Positions 14,651 through 22,043 of a stretch of DNA of 32,805 nucleotides are shown piece by piece. The position numbers were made by a program, and so were the translations under genes. Location of the stretch: NCBI GenBank assembly GCA_028874795.1, contig JAPPHT010000019.1:1-32805 (forward strand), read 5' to 3'. The number at the start of each line of letters is the position of its first letter. Position 1 is the stretch's first letter. Source of the DNA: Chloroflexota bacterium. GTDB taxonomy: Bacteria > Chloroflexota > Dehalococcoidia > Lucifugimonadales > Australimonadaceae. The notes beneath the pieces are model-generated. The model did no database searches, was not told the origin of the DNA, and worked only from the letters and a program-made list of their open reading frames with translations.

Positions 14651-15988
14651 ATGTCTGCCACCAGATCCCTGGCCGCTTACGTCGCGAACGCAAACACGGA
14701 GGACCTTCCTCCCTGGACGCTCCACGAGGCGAAGCGCACCCTCGTCAACATCCTCGCGGTTTCGCTGTCGGCGTCCGCGGACTCGGGCAGCCACGCGCTG
14801 ATCGAATGGGCGCGCGCCGAGGACGCCGCCCCCAGGGCGTCCGTGATCGGCTCGACGCTGCGCACGAGCGCGTTCAACGCCGCGCTGGTCAACGGCTTCC
14901 TCGCTCACCTGCAGGACTACGACGACACGCACTTCCCCACGGTGCTCCATCCCACCGCGCCGGTCTGGCCCGCGGTGCTGGCCGCCGCCGAGGAGCGCGG
15001 AACGTCCGGCAGGGAGACGCTCGCCGCGTTCGTACTCGGAGCTGAGGCGGCGTGCCGGGTTGCCATGTCCGTGCACCCGTGGCACTACGACATGGGCTGG
15101 CACATCACGGGCACGGCGGGCGTGTTCGGCGCAGCGGCAGGCGCGGGCAGGGTGCTCCGGCTGAACACGGACGAGATGAACATGGCCATCGGCATCGCCG
15201 GGACGTTTGCCTCCGGCGTGCGTGAGGTGTTCGGGAGCCATGCCAAGGCGATGCACCCGGCGAAGGCGGTGAGCAACGGCCTCCAGTCCGCCGTCCTTGC
15301 GGCGAACGGCTTCACGGGCGCGGACGATATCCTGGGAGGACGTCGCGGCTTCTGGGAGGTGCTGTCGCCGAACGGGCACGACGAAGCCGCGCTCCTCAGT
15401 GGCATCGGCGAGCGTTGGGAGCTTGGCAACAACGGCCTGAAGCCCTACGCGAACGGCGTCGTCTCGCACCCGATACAGGACGCGGTGATAACGCTGCGGA
15501 ACGAGCACGGTATTGCTCCGGAGGACGTCGCGTCCATCAATGCCGAGGTGAACCCGCTGGTGCTGGAGCTGATGAACCGCGCGGAGCCCCGACGGGGGCT
15601 GGAAGGCAAGTTCTCGTTCCAGCACTGCGCTGCTGCGGCGCTCGTCGATGGCGCCGGGCACGACGCGCAGTTCTCCGACGCCCGCGTTGCCGACCCGGTC
15701 ATCAGCGCGGTCCGTTCACGCGTGAGCGCCGTCGTCGACGAGGCGATGCGCGAAGACGAGGTGCGCCTCTCCATCACCCTCACCAGCGGGGTCGTGCACT
15801 CGGTCTACGTCGAGCATGCCACCGGCTCTCCGGAGAACCCGATGACCGACTCGGCCCTGGAGGCCAAGTATCGCTCGCTCGCGAACGAAGCCATTCCCGC
15901 CAGTCAGGTCGAGGAGTTGCTCGGCGCCGTATGGGAGTTGGACGCTGCCCCTAACGTCGAGCAGGTCGCGCGCCTGATGGTGCTCTGA
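14651..15988 (+). CDS. MmgE/PrpD family protein
   Basis: A 445-residue member of the MmgE/PrpD family, which includes 2-methylcitrate dehydratase (PrpD) and cis-aconitate decarboxylase. Visible family blocks: GFLAHLQDYDDTHFPTVLHP (active-site Asp and His region), HITGTAGVFGAAAGAGRVL, FGSHAKAMHPAKAVSNGLQS, LKPYANGVVSHPIQDAV and GKFSFQHCAAAAL. Length is typical. The first half is the all-helical domain that binds the carboxylate substrate, the second the alpha-beta lid. There are no prpB/prpC neighbours, so the substrate is unknown and a methylcitrate role should not be assumed. Translation may be controlled by the hairpin over its SD. Confidence 0.88.
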   Translation: MSATRSLAAYVANANTEDLPPWTLHEAKRTLVNILAVSLSASADSGSHALIEWARAEDAAPRASVIGSTLRTSAFNAALVNGFLAHLQDYDDTHFPTVLHPTAPVWPAVLAAAEERGTSGRETLAAFVLGAEAACRVAMSVHPWHYDMGWHITGTAGVFGAAAGAGRVLRLNTDEMNMAIGIAGTFASGVREVFGSHAKAMHPAKAVSNGLQSAVLAANGFTGADDILGGRRGFWEVLSPNGHDEAALLSGIGERWELGNNGLKPYANGVVSHPIQDAVITLRNEHGIAPEDVASINAEVNPLVLELMNRAEPRRGLEGKFSFQHCAAAALVDGAGHDAQFSDARVADPVISAVRSRVSAVVDEAMREDEVRLSITLTSGVVHSVYVEHATGSPENPMTDSALEAKYRSLANEAIPASQVEELLGAVWELDAAPNVEQVARLMVL

Positions 15989-15991
15989 TCT

Positions 15992-16072
15992 CCCTCTCTG
16001 GGAGAGGGCTGGAACTCCGATCCCCCTCTCCCGTTGGGAGAGAGGCACGCGCTTTAGCGCGGGGGTGAGGGT
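15992..16072 (+). repeat. GGGAGAGGG/GGGTGAGGG dispersed repeats, two in tandem
   Basis: CCCTCTC-TGG-GAGAGGG (15992-16008) begins three bases after the MmgE/PrpD stop. A second unit, CTCTCCC-GTT-GGGAGAG plus a CGCGCT/AGCGCG stem and GGGTGAGGG, runs to 16072. They may serve as terminators. Confidence 0.6.
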
Positions 16073-16095
16073 GAATCGAGACGGAGGGATAACCG

Positions 16096-16812
16096 ATGAC
16101 CGAAGAGATCTTCCACCACGACGCTTACGTCCGAATGTTCGACGCCCGGGTAGCGGCGTCGGACGGTGACGCCGTCACGCTCGACCGGACGGCCTTCTTC
16201 CCGGGCGGGGGTGGCCAGCCTTGTGACATCGGGTTATTCGCGTGCGAGAGCGGCATGGAGCGGCGTGTTACTGACGTACGCCGCCGCGACGGGGATATCT
16301 GGCACGAGTTGGATGGCACGGCTCCCGCCGTTGGCGAGGCCGTCGTGGGCACACTGAACTGGAAGCACCGCCACCAGCTGATGCGCACGCACACGGCCCT
16401 GCACATCCTGTGCGGCGTTATCTGGCGCGACTTCGGCGCGCACGTCACGGGCGGGAACATGACGCCGCTCGCCGCGCGGATGGACTTCGAGTTGGAGAGC
16501 ATGAGCGTGGACTTCGCCGAGAGGGTGGAGGAGCTGGCGAATGCGGAGATCGCCCTCGCGCGGAACATCAGCGTGCGCTTCCTGCCGCGGGATGAGGCGA
16601 TGGCCCATCCCGACCTGATCCGAACGAAGATCAACCTGCTGCCTGAGGGCATCAGCGAGGTGCGCGTCGTCGACATCGACGGGCTCGACGTGCAGGCGGA
16701 CGGCGGCACCCACGTCGCCGTTACGTCGGAGGTGGGGCGCATCCGCGTCGTCGGACACGAGAGCAAGGGGCGCATCAACAAGCGCCTCCGCATCGCCGTC
16801 GAGGACGCCTAG
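16096..16812 (+). CDS. alanyl-tRNA editing protein AlaX (medium form)
   Basis: A 238-residue stand-alone homologue of the AlaRS editing domain that hydrolyses Ser- or Gly-tRNA-Ala in trans. Residues 30-45 (DRTAFFPGGGGQPCD) are the Gly-rich motif of the N-terminal barrel; H99 and H103 in RTHTALHIL are two zinc ligands. The third block, usually CGGTH, reads A201-D202-GGT-H206, so the Cys ligand is replaced by Asp. The ending GRIRVVGHESKGRINKRLRI is normal. The length fits AlaX-M. ATG start with CGGAGGG nearby. It stands alone between repeat clusters. Function is well supported; metal binding may differ or follow an Asp-containing subfamily. Confidence 0.88.
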   Translation: MTEEIFHHDAYVRMFDARVAASDGDAVTLDRTAFFPGGGGQPCDIGLFACESGMERRVTDVRRRDGDIWHELDGTAPAVGEAVVGTLNWKHRHQLMRTHTALHILCGVIWRDFGAHVTGGNMTPLAARMDFELESMSVDFAERVEELANAEIALARNISVRFLPRDEAMAHPDLIRTKINLLPEGISEVRVVDIDGLDVQADGGTHVAVTSEVGRIRVVGHESKGRINKRLRIAVEDA

Positions 16813-16838
16813 GCTTGTTCCCTCGCGAGGCGCTTGGT

Positions 16839-16885
16839 CCCTCTCCCTTGAGGGGAGAGGTCGCCGCGCAGCGACGGGTGGGGGT
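16839..16885 (+). repeat. GGGTGAGGG-type dispersed repeat
   Basis: CCCTCTCCC-TTGA-GGGGAGAGG followed by TCGCCGCGCAGCGACGGGTG. Located 26 bases past the alaX stop. The 447-base gap to the methyltransferase gene at 17260 consists largely of such repeats and has no gene I can support. Confidence 0.65.
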
Positions 16886-16910
16886 GGCCCGGACGCGGTG
16901 CGCTCGCCCC

Positions 16911-16936
16911 CGTCATTCCCGCACCGGCGGGAATCC
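16911..16936 (+). repeat. ATTCCC/GGGAAT palindromic repeat
   Basis: CGTCATTCCCGC-ACC-GGCGGGAATCC, the same palindrome as at 5882 and 6191, followed by a diverged AAGTGCCCGGAGGGC part. Confidence 0.7.
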
Positions 16937-16996
16937 AAGTGCCCGGAGGGCGCACAGTGACACGGGCAGGTCACGCGGGGAGCTGGGGGGAGTGGG

Positions 16997-17056
16997 GTTG
17001 TCATGTTGAGCGGAGCTGAAGGCGCAGCCTGAAGCGCAGTCGAAACATCTCTCGGG
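16997..17056 (+). repeat. TCATGTTGAGCGGAGC...GAAACATCTCTCGGG repeat, second copy
   Basis: Shares both ends with 6032-6080; the middle is longer (GAAGGCGCAGCCTGAAGCGC). Both copies stand close downstream of a CGTCATTCCCGC palindrome, so the order of repeats is conserved between the two intergenic clusters. Confidence 0.7.
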
Positions 17057-17115
17057 AGGCGCACCGCGTGCCCATTCTTTTTCCATTCCCTTACACAGCC
17101 TGACAAGGCCATGGG

Positions 17116-17215
17116 CCATTCCTGCGAAGGCAGGAACCCCGTATCCACCTCTCCTGAGGGAGAGAGCGTGCCCTGAGCTTGTCGAATGGGTCGCCGCGCA
17201 GCGGCGGGTGAGGGC
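17116..17215 (+). repeat. variant palindrome plus interrupted GGGTGAGGG repeat
   Basis: A variant palindrome (CCATTCCTGC-GAAG-GCAGGAA) is followed by CTCTCCTGAGGGAGAG. A TGCCCTGAGCTTGTCGAA segment then interrupts the repeat before GTCGCCGCGCAGCGGCGGG and TGAGGGCGG resume. Confidence 0.6.
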
Positions 17216-17259
17216 GGAAGGATAGGATGGGGGTGAATAGCTCAGGAGGAGTACGACCG

Positions 17260-18075
17260 ATGGCAGACGACGCGCAGACACCCGAATACACGATGGGCTA
17301 CAGCGACGACTTCCTCCGGATGCTGCACCGGCGCAGCGCCCGGACTCACGCCGCGTACCTGCTTCCCCACCTCGAACCCGGTATGCGCCTGCTGGACTTT
17401 GGTTGCGGACCGGGGACCATCTCCGTCGGGCTGGCGAAAGCGGTCGAGCCTGGGGAGCTGCACGGCATCGACCTCGAGGAGTCGCAGATACTCATGGCCC
17501 GGGCCGCCGCCGAGGCGGGAGGACACGCCAACGCTACGTTTCACGTCGGCGATGTCACGGCGCTTCCGTTCGAAGACGATTCGTTTGACGTGGCGCACTG
17601 CCACGCGGTGCTCATGCACGTTCCCGACACGCAGGCGGTGCTGGCGGAGGTGAAACGCGTGCTCAAGCCCGGCGGCATGATCGCCGGCCGGGAGATGATC
17701 GGAGCCTCGTCGTTCATGGCCCCCGACTTCGGCACGAGCGAAGCGTGGTCTACGTTCGTGCGGCTCATCGCCGCTAACGGCGGCCATCCCGAGATAGGCA
17801 AGGAGCTGAAGGACCTGTTGCAGCAGGCCGGGTTCGCTGATGTGCGCGCAGGGGCCTCGTTCGATTTCTTCGGCACACGGGAGGACATAGCCTTCTTCCA
17901 CGCCGTCGCCGTCGGCTGGTTCTTCTCAGACCAGGTGGTTGAAGCGGCAACGAAGTATGGGCTCGCGACACAGGAGCAGTTCGACGCTTGGCGCGCCGGC
18001 GTGGACCGGTGGGGGGACCACGCGGGATCGGTCGGCGCCGTCGGCTTCGGAGAAGTGATCGCCGTCAAACCCTAG
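17260..18075 (+). CDS. class I SAM-dependent methyltransferase (UbiE/Methyltransf_11 type)
   Basis: A 271-residue methyltransferase. SAM motif I is LLDFGCGPGTISVGLA, motif II region ELHGIDLEESQI, then GDVTALPFEDDSFDVAHCHA and the post-motif VLKPGGMIAGRE, the typical Methyltransf_11 order. The last 100 residues (AFFHAVAVGWFFSDQVVEAA...) are a cap that should set substrate choice but match no enzyme I know. ATG at 17260 is preferred over an in-frame ATG 33 bases upstream because AGGAGG lies in front of it and the upstream extension is not conserved-looking. It stands alone, after a repeat cluster. Substrate unknown. Confidence 0.85.
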   Translation: MADDAQTPEYTMGYSDDFLRMLHRRSARTHAAYLLPHLEPGMRLLDFGCGPGTISVGLAKAVEPGELHGIDLEESQILMARAAAEAGGHANATFHVGDVTALPFEDDSFDVAHCHAVLMHVPDTQAVLAEVKRVLKPGGMIAGREMIGASSFMAPDFGTSEAWSTFVRLIAANGGHPEIGKELKDLLQQAGFADVRAGASFDFFGTREDIAFFHAVAVGWFFSDQVVEAATKYGLATQEQFDAWRAGVDRWGDHAGSVGAVGFGEVIAVKP

Positions 18076-18191
18076 TGTTGCCCGCCGCAGCCCCGCCCTC
18101 ACTGTGACACCGTCCCGTTGTGCCGACGACGCTTCCCCTCCTACCATGGTTACATGACTGTGAAGCGGGAGCCGGCCTCGGCACGATGCAC

Positions 18192-18221
18192 GGAATGGGC
18201 CGAAATGGACCGGAATGAACA
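18192..18221 (+). repeat. three tandem 10-base units
   Basis: GGAATGGGCC, GAAATGGACC and GGAATGAACA follow one another. The segment is in the 418-base gap between the methyltransferase and Rieske genes, which has no gene I can support. Confidence 0.5.
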
Positions 18222-18248
18222 CCCGCGCGCGGCCCCGAACTTTGTTTT

Positions 18249-18407
18249 CGTTGGCATTGTTGGTTTCTTGGTCGCGGGAAGCAGGCCACGGCCATGGAAA
18301 CGCCCCGATCAAAGCGACCAAGGATGCCAGATTGGAGTGTCTGTTTACTCGTAGCTGACCGACCAAGGATCTCAGATCCGGCAGTCGTTGGCATTCTTGG
18401 TCGCGGG
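18249..18407. repeat. direct and inverted CTTGGTCGC repeats
   Basis: CGTTGGCATT...CTTGGTCGCGGG occurs at 18249-18278 and again, eight bases shorter, at 18386-18407. Between them, 18314-18330 (GCGACCAAGGATGCCAG) is the inverse complement of 18388-18404 with two mismatches, and GACCAAGGAT repeats at 18361. The inverted pair could form a long-looped hairpin ahead of the Rieske promoter. Confidence 0.6.
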
Positions 18408-18439
18408 TGGATGGGGCAACGCTGCGCCGGACAGTCAGG

Positions 18440-18448
18440 TGCTACAAT
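18440..18448 (+). promoter_or_regulatory. extended -10 promoter of the Rieske gene
   Basis: TGC-TACAAT is a good extended -10 element 45 bases before the Rieske ATG. No clear -35 is present, which is normal for extended -10 promoters. Confidence 0.45.
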
Positions 18449-18493
18449 CCCGCCGGTTGCGGACATACAGACGTTGGAAGAGGAGGATCCGCC

Positions 18494-19762
18494 ATGCTCA
18501 GCCAGCAGGAGAACCAACGCCTCACGCAGGTAGGTCCGGGGACGCCGATGGGCGAGCTGATGCGCCGCTACTGGCATCCCGTTGCCGCCACGGCGGAGCT
18601 CGACGACCGCCCAACCAAGGCGGTCCGCATCCTCGGCGAGGACCTCGTCCTCTACAGGGACAGGTCCGGCACGCTCGGTCTCATCGAGCGCTTCTGCCCG
18701 CACCGCCGTGTCGACCTCTCCTACGGCATCCCGGAGGAGCACGGCCTCCGCTGCATGTACCACGGCTGGATGATGGACGAGACCGGCCAGTGCATCGAGC
18801 AGCCCTTCGAGGAGACTGTCCACCCGGACGGTCGCTTCAAGGAGAAGGTGAAGGTCGCCGGCTACCCCGTACAGGAGATGGGCGGCCTCATCTTTGCGTA
18901 CATGGGCCCCCAGCCCACGCCGTTCCTGCCGGTCTGGGACCCGTTCCAGTGGGACGACGCCGTACACGACGTGGGCATCACCACGCTGGACTGCAACTGG
19001 CTGCAGTGCATGGAGAACTCGCTGGACCCGGTGCACGTCGAGTGGCTCCACCGCTTCTACACGAACTACCAGCAGGCCATCTCGCCCGACCTCATCGCCA
19101 CGATGCCGCCGCGCATCCCGCACCAGGAGATCGGGTTCGACGTGTTCGAGCACGGCATCATCAAGCGGCGCGTGCTGGAGGGCTACACGAAGGAGAGCGA
19201 CGACTGGAAGATAGGCCACCCCATCCTCTTTCCGCAGATCCTCTACGTGGGAGGGTTCCAGTCCAAGACGCTCCAGTACCGCGTCCCGATCGACGACGAG
19301 CACACGCTGCACTTCATCTACTACTCGTGGCGCGTCGCGCCGGGGCAGCCGGTGCCGAAGCAGGAGCGCATCCCCTACAAGTATGTCCCGCACCGCGACG
19401 CCTCGGGCCGGTACGACACCACCTTCACGGTGGACCAGGACAAGATGGCCTGGGAGACGCAGGGACCCGTAGCGAAACGCTACCTCGAGAGGCTCGGCAA
19501 GTCGGACGTCGGCATCATCCTGTACCGGAGGCTGCTGACGGAGCAGATGCAGATAGTCGCGGACGGCGGGGAGCCGATGAACGTCTTCCGCAGCAGGGAG
19601 GCGGCGGAGAGCATCAACGTGCCGACGGAGCACATGGCGCTCGGCAGGGACAAGGTGCCGCGGATCAAGTTCATCCCGCTCGAGGCCGGCATCAGCGGCG
19701 CGGAAGACGACATCCGCTACGCCGTCGAGTCCTGGTACGTCGGAGAGACGGCCAACGCCTGA
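18494..19762 (+). CDS. Rieske [2Fe-2S] aromatic ring-hydroxylating oxygenase, alpha subunit
   Basis: A 422-residue terminal oxygenase of the phthalate-dioxygenase/VanA type. The Rieske cluster ligands are C68-x-H70 and C87-x-x-H90 (FCPHRR and CMYHGW). The mononuclear iron site follows at 175-186, N-S-L-D-P-V-H-V-E-W-L-H: H181 and H186 bind iron and D178 links it to the Rieske centre of the next subunit. Such enzymes use O2 and electrons from a separate reductase to oxidise aromatics, O-methyl groups or sterol-like compounds; the substrate cannot be read from the sequence. No reductase or ferredoxin gene is adjacent. AGGAGG lies seven bases before the ATG. A hairpin ends the gene. Confidence 0.92.
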   Translation: MLSQQENQRLTQVGPGTPMGELMRRYWHPVAATAELDDRPTKAVRILGEDLVLYRDRSGTLGLIERFCPHRRVDLSYGIPEEHGLRCMYHGWMMDETGQCIEQPFEETVHPDGRFKEKVKVAGYPVQEMGGLIFAYMGPQPTPFLPVWDPFQWDDAVHDVGITTLDCNWLQCMENSLDPVHVEWLHRFYTNYQQAISPDLIATMPPRIPHQEIGFDVFEHGIIKRRVLEGYTKESDDWKIGHPILFPQILYVGGFQSKTLQYRVPIDDEHTLHFIYYSWRVAPGQPVPKQERIPYKYVPHRDASGRYDTTFTVDQDKMAWETQGPVAKRYLERLGKSDVGIILYRRLLTEQMQIVADGGEPMNVFRSREAAESINVPTEHMALGRDKVPRIKFIPLEAGISGAEDDIRYAVESWYVGETANA

Positions 19763-19767
19763 TCTCC

Positions 19768-19794
19768 CCTTCCCCCCCTCGAAACGGGGGAAGG
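19768..19794. terminator. hairpin between convergent Rieske and transglutaminase genes
   Basis: CCTTCCCCC and GGGGGAAGG pair across a 9-base loop. It lies six bases past the Rieske stop and 27 bases beyond the 3' end of the minus-strand transglutaminase gene, so it may serve both directions. The surrounding CCCCTTCCCCCC...GGGAAGGCTGGGATGGGG is itself a repeat-like type of sequence. Confidence 0.5.
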
Positions 19795-19820
19795 CTGGGA
19801 TGGGGGGTGAACTGGCCTCC

Positions 19821-22043
19821 CTAGGCGGGGCGCACGCGGAAGAAGCGCCTGATCATGGCCCAGCGCAGGCTGCCCCACGACCATTCGGCCAGCCGCAGGT
19901 CGCTGAGCGGGACCGTGCGCGGCGCATAGCGCCCGAGCACGTACGCGCGCACGATCCGCGAGATCTGTGGCTGTTGTTCGGGCATGGCCGACGACAGCAT
20001 GAGCGCGTATTCCAGCGGCGTCTGCTCCGGCCGCTTCCTCAGCCCGAGCGCGCCGCCGAGTCGGCACATCTTCGCGAACAGCTCGTCAGAGCGAGGCAGC
20101 GAACCCAGCTTCCACCACCACTCCCGCCAGAGGAACACCGGCGTGGCAACCGCGATCGCTCCTGCGATGGCGAGCAGCGCCACGAGCCAGCCGGGGAGCT
20201 CGGTGCGCGGCGTGAAGTCCACGTCGAACGTATCCTCTTCCTCGTCCTCCAGTATCTCGCCTATATCTCCCAGATCGACCTCGTCCTCGGGCAGCGGTGA
20301 GAAGTCGAGCCCTTCGCCGCCGAACTCGATGGCGTCGGGCGGTGTAGGCTCGAAGCGTACCCAGCCGTAGTCGGGGAAGTACGCCTCCACCCAGGCGTGA
20401 TAGTTGAGCTCCAGCACCTCGTAGACGCCCCAAGCCGTGTTGAGGCGGCCGGGGGCGTAGCCGAGCACGTAGCGGCTGGGGATGCCCGCGGCGCGCATCA
20501 GCACCGTTGCGGCGGAGGCGTAGTAGTCGCAGTAACCCTGCTGGGACTCGAAGAGGAAGTAGTCAACTCCGTCCTGGTCTTCCGGCGGGGCGTCTATCTC
20601 CAGGTTGTACGGGATCGAGATGAGGAAGTTGCGGATATTGACGGCCTTGTCGTAGGTGGTCTCCGCATTGGCGGTGAGGGCCTCGGCCAGGGTTCGAACG
20701 CGTTCCGGCAGCGTCTCCGGCAATTGCAGATAGGACTGCGTCCACTCGGGATACTCATCTCCCGCCAGGCGCAGGTCGAAAGGAACGGCTGTGGATTCAA
20801 GTCCTGAGCTCACGTAGCTGAGGTTGACGCGCGTGGGGAAGTACTCCCGCCCCGTGGAGAAGCGCACCTGGATCGCGCCTGGGGCGGAGGTTGAGGTGGT
20901 CAGCGCCTCAGCGGGCTCGTCGAACGCGGCAGGCAGCCCGCCGGTGAAGAGCGTGTCGGTCGCTGCAGAGACACGGAACTGGTTCGTCTGCCGCACGCGT
21001 TTGCGGTCCTGGGGCAGCTCCGTGTCCTCGAATGGAACGTACTCGGGCTCCTCGCCCGTCTCCCACCCGCTGCCCGTGTAGACGGCATAAGAGCGCGCCC
21101 GCCAGTACGTCTTCGGACCTTGCACGGTGAACAGCAACGTGTCGGTGAGCTCCGGGTTGCCCTGGAAGTGGGTCATCTCGTCGTAGGTGAGCGTCTTGTA
21201 TTCCTTGCGAGACGGCAGAGCACTGAACATACGGCTGAACTGTGCGCCTATCTGGTGCGTCGTATCGTCGAGCGCGCGGGATACTGCCCCCAGCGGCGCA
21301 ACCGGTGGCGTCGGGAGCGCCGCGACGACGGCGGTGACGAGCAGCCCCGCCGCGAGCACGATGCCGGACTGCGCGAGCACGGTCCGCGCGTCGAACACGG
21401 CGCGTCTTCCGCGCCACTCCTCTATGCGCCGGACCGCGTTGAGGTGGATGAGGAGCATGACGGACGACGCCATGAAGACGCCGAGGCGCCAGCCCAGGCC
21501 TCCGGGGAGATTGGACAGCGCGAAGCCGAGCATCACTCCGCCGAAGAGCACCGTCGTCCATCCGTGAGCGTTCCGGAGCGCAAGCCACATGCCGAACAGA
21601 CACAGCAGCCAGACCGACATAGTGAGGAACATCGCGAACTCGATCAGTCCTGCCTGCGTCTCCTCCGTCGGGATGGCTCCCAGCCACACCACGATGTCCT
21701 TGACCGCGTTGAAGGCGCGAAGAGTGATCGGGAATCCCGGCGCCGTGGCCGTTCCCGCATATGCGGTCAACGCGGCGCCCGCCATCACGGCCACAACGAT
21801 CGTGCGGCGCACCGTCCACTCCCATTGGTGGACCGCCCAACCGGCCGCTCCCCCCAGCACGGCGATGAGCAGCGGCGACGGCATGCCGGGCACCCAGTTG
21901 CCCTCCCGCAGGGGCAGCGCGACGGAGAGCAGAACGATACCGACGAGCGTGATGGTCAGGCCGATGCCGCCGATGAACCGCTCCCAGAGGGATACGGCGT
22001 CGACGGTCCTGGTGTAGCGCATGCTTGCGGGGAACACGCTCAT
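19821..22043 (-). CDS. membrane transglutaminase-like protein (TgpA/DUF3488 type)
   Basis: A 740-residue membrane protein. Residues 20-250 hold several TM helices (for example LTITLVGIVLLSVALPL and FAMFLTMSVWLLCLFGMWLA). A large external region follows with the transglutaminase-like core: C505 in QGYCDYYASAATVLM, H549 in NYHAWVEAYF, and E565 in WVRFEPTP where Asp is usual. An acidic stretch (about 585-615) precedes another TM helix (LVALLAIAGAIAVATPVFLW) and a C-terminal DUF4129-like cytoplasmic part. This is the architecture of TgpA, found with MoxR and DUF58 genes. It probably acts on cell-surface protein or peptide bonds; the reaction is unproven. ATG overlaps the DUF58 stop (ATGA). Confidence 0.88.
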   Translation of the reverse strand: MSVFPASMRYTRTVDAVSLWERFIGGIGLTITLVGIVLLSVALPLREGNWVPGMPSPLLIAVLGGAAGWAVHQWEWTVRRTIVVAVMAGAALTAYAGTATAPGFPITLRAFNAVKDIVVWLGAIPTEETQAGLIEFAMFLTMSVWLLCLFGMWLALRNAHGWTTVLFGGVMLGFALSNLPGGLGWRLGVFMASSVMLLIHLNAVRRIEEWRGRRAVFDARTVLAQSGIVLAAGLLVTAVVAALPTPPVAPLGAVSRALDDTTHQIGAQFSRMFSALPSRKEYKTLTYDEMTHFQGNPELTDTLLFTVQGPKTYWRARSYAVYTGSGWETGEEPEYVPFEDTELPQDRKRVRQTNQFRVSAATDTLFTGGLPAAFDEPAEALTTSTSAPGAIQVRFSTGREYFPTRVNLSYVSSGLESTAVPFDLRLAGDEYPEWTQSYLQLPETLPERVRTLAEALTANAETTYDKAVNIRNFLISIPYNLEIDAPPEDQDGVDYFLFESQQGYCDYYASAATVLMRAAGIPSRYVLGYAPGRLNTAWGVYEVLELNYHAWVEAYFPDYGWVRFEPTPPDAIEFGGEGLDFSPLPEDEVDLGDIGEILEDEEEDTFDVDFTPRTELPGWLVALLAIAGAIAVATPVFLWREWWWKLGSLPRSDELFAKMCRLGGALGLRKRPEQTPLEYALMLSSAMPEQQPQISRIVRAYVLGRYAPRTVPLSDLRLAEWSWGSLRWAMIRRFFRVRPA

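Noticed and set aside
18118-18354. 78-codon open frame between the methyltransferase and Rieske genes
   Set aside because: It is made of the tandem and inverted repeat segment, and the translation matches no known protein type.
18065-19633. Open frame of 522 codons on the minus strand opposite the Rieske gene
   Set aside because: Antisense to an oxygenase with intact iron-sulfur and iron motifs; its product has no recognisable domain.
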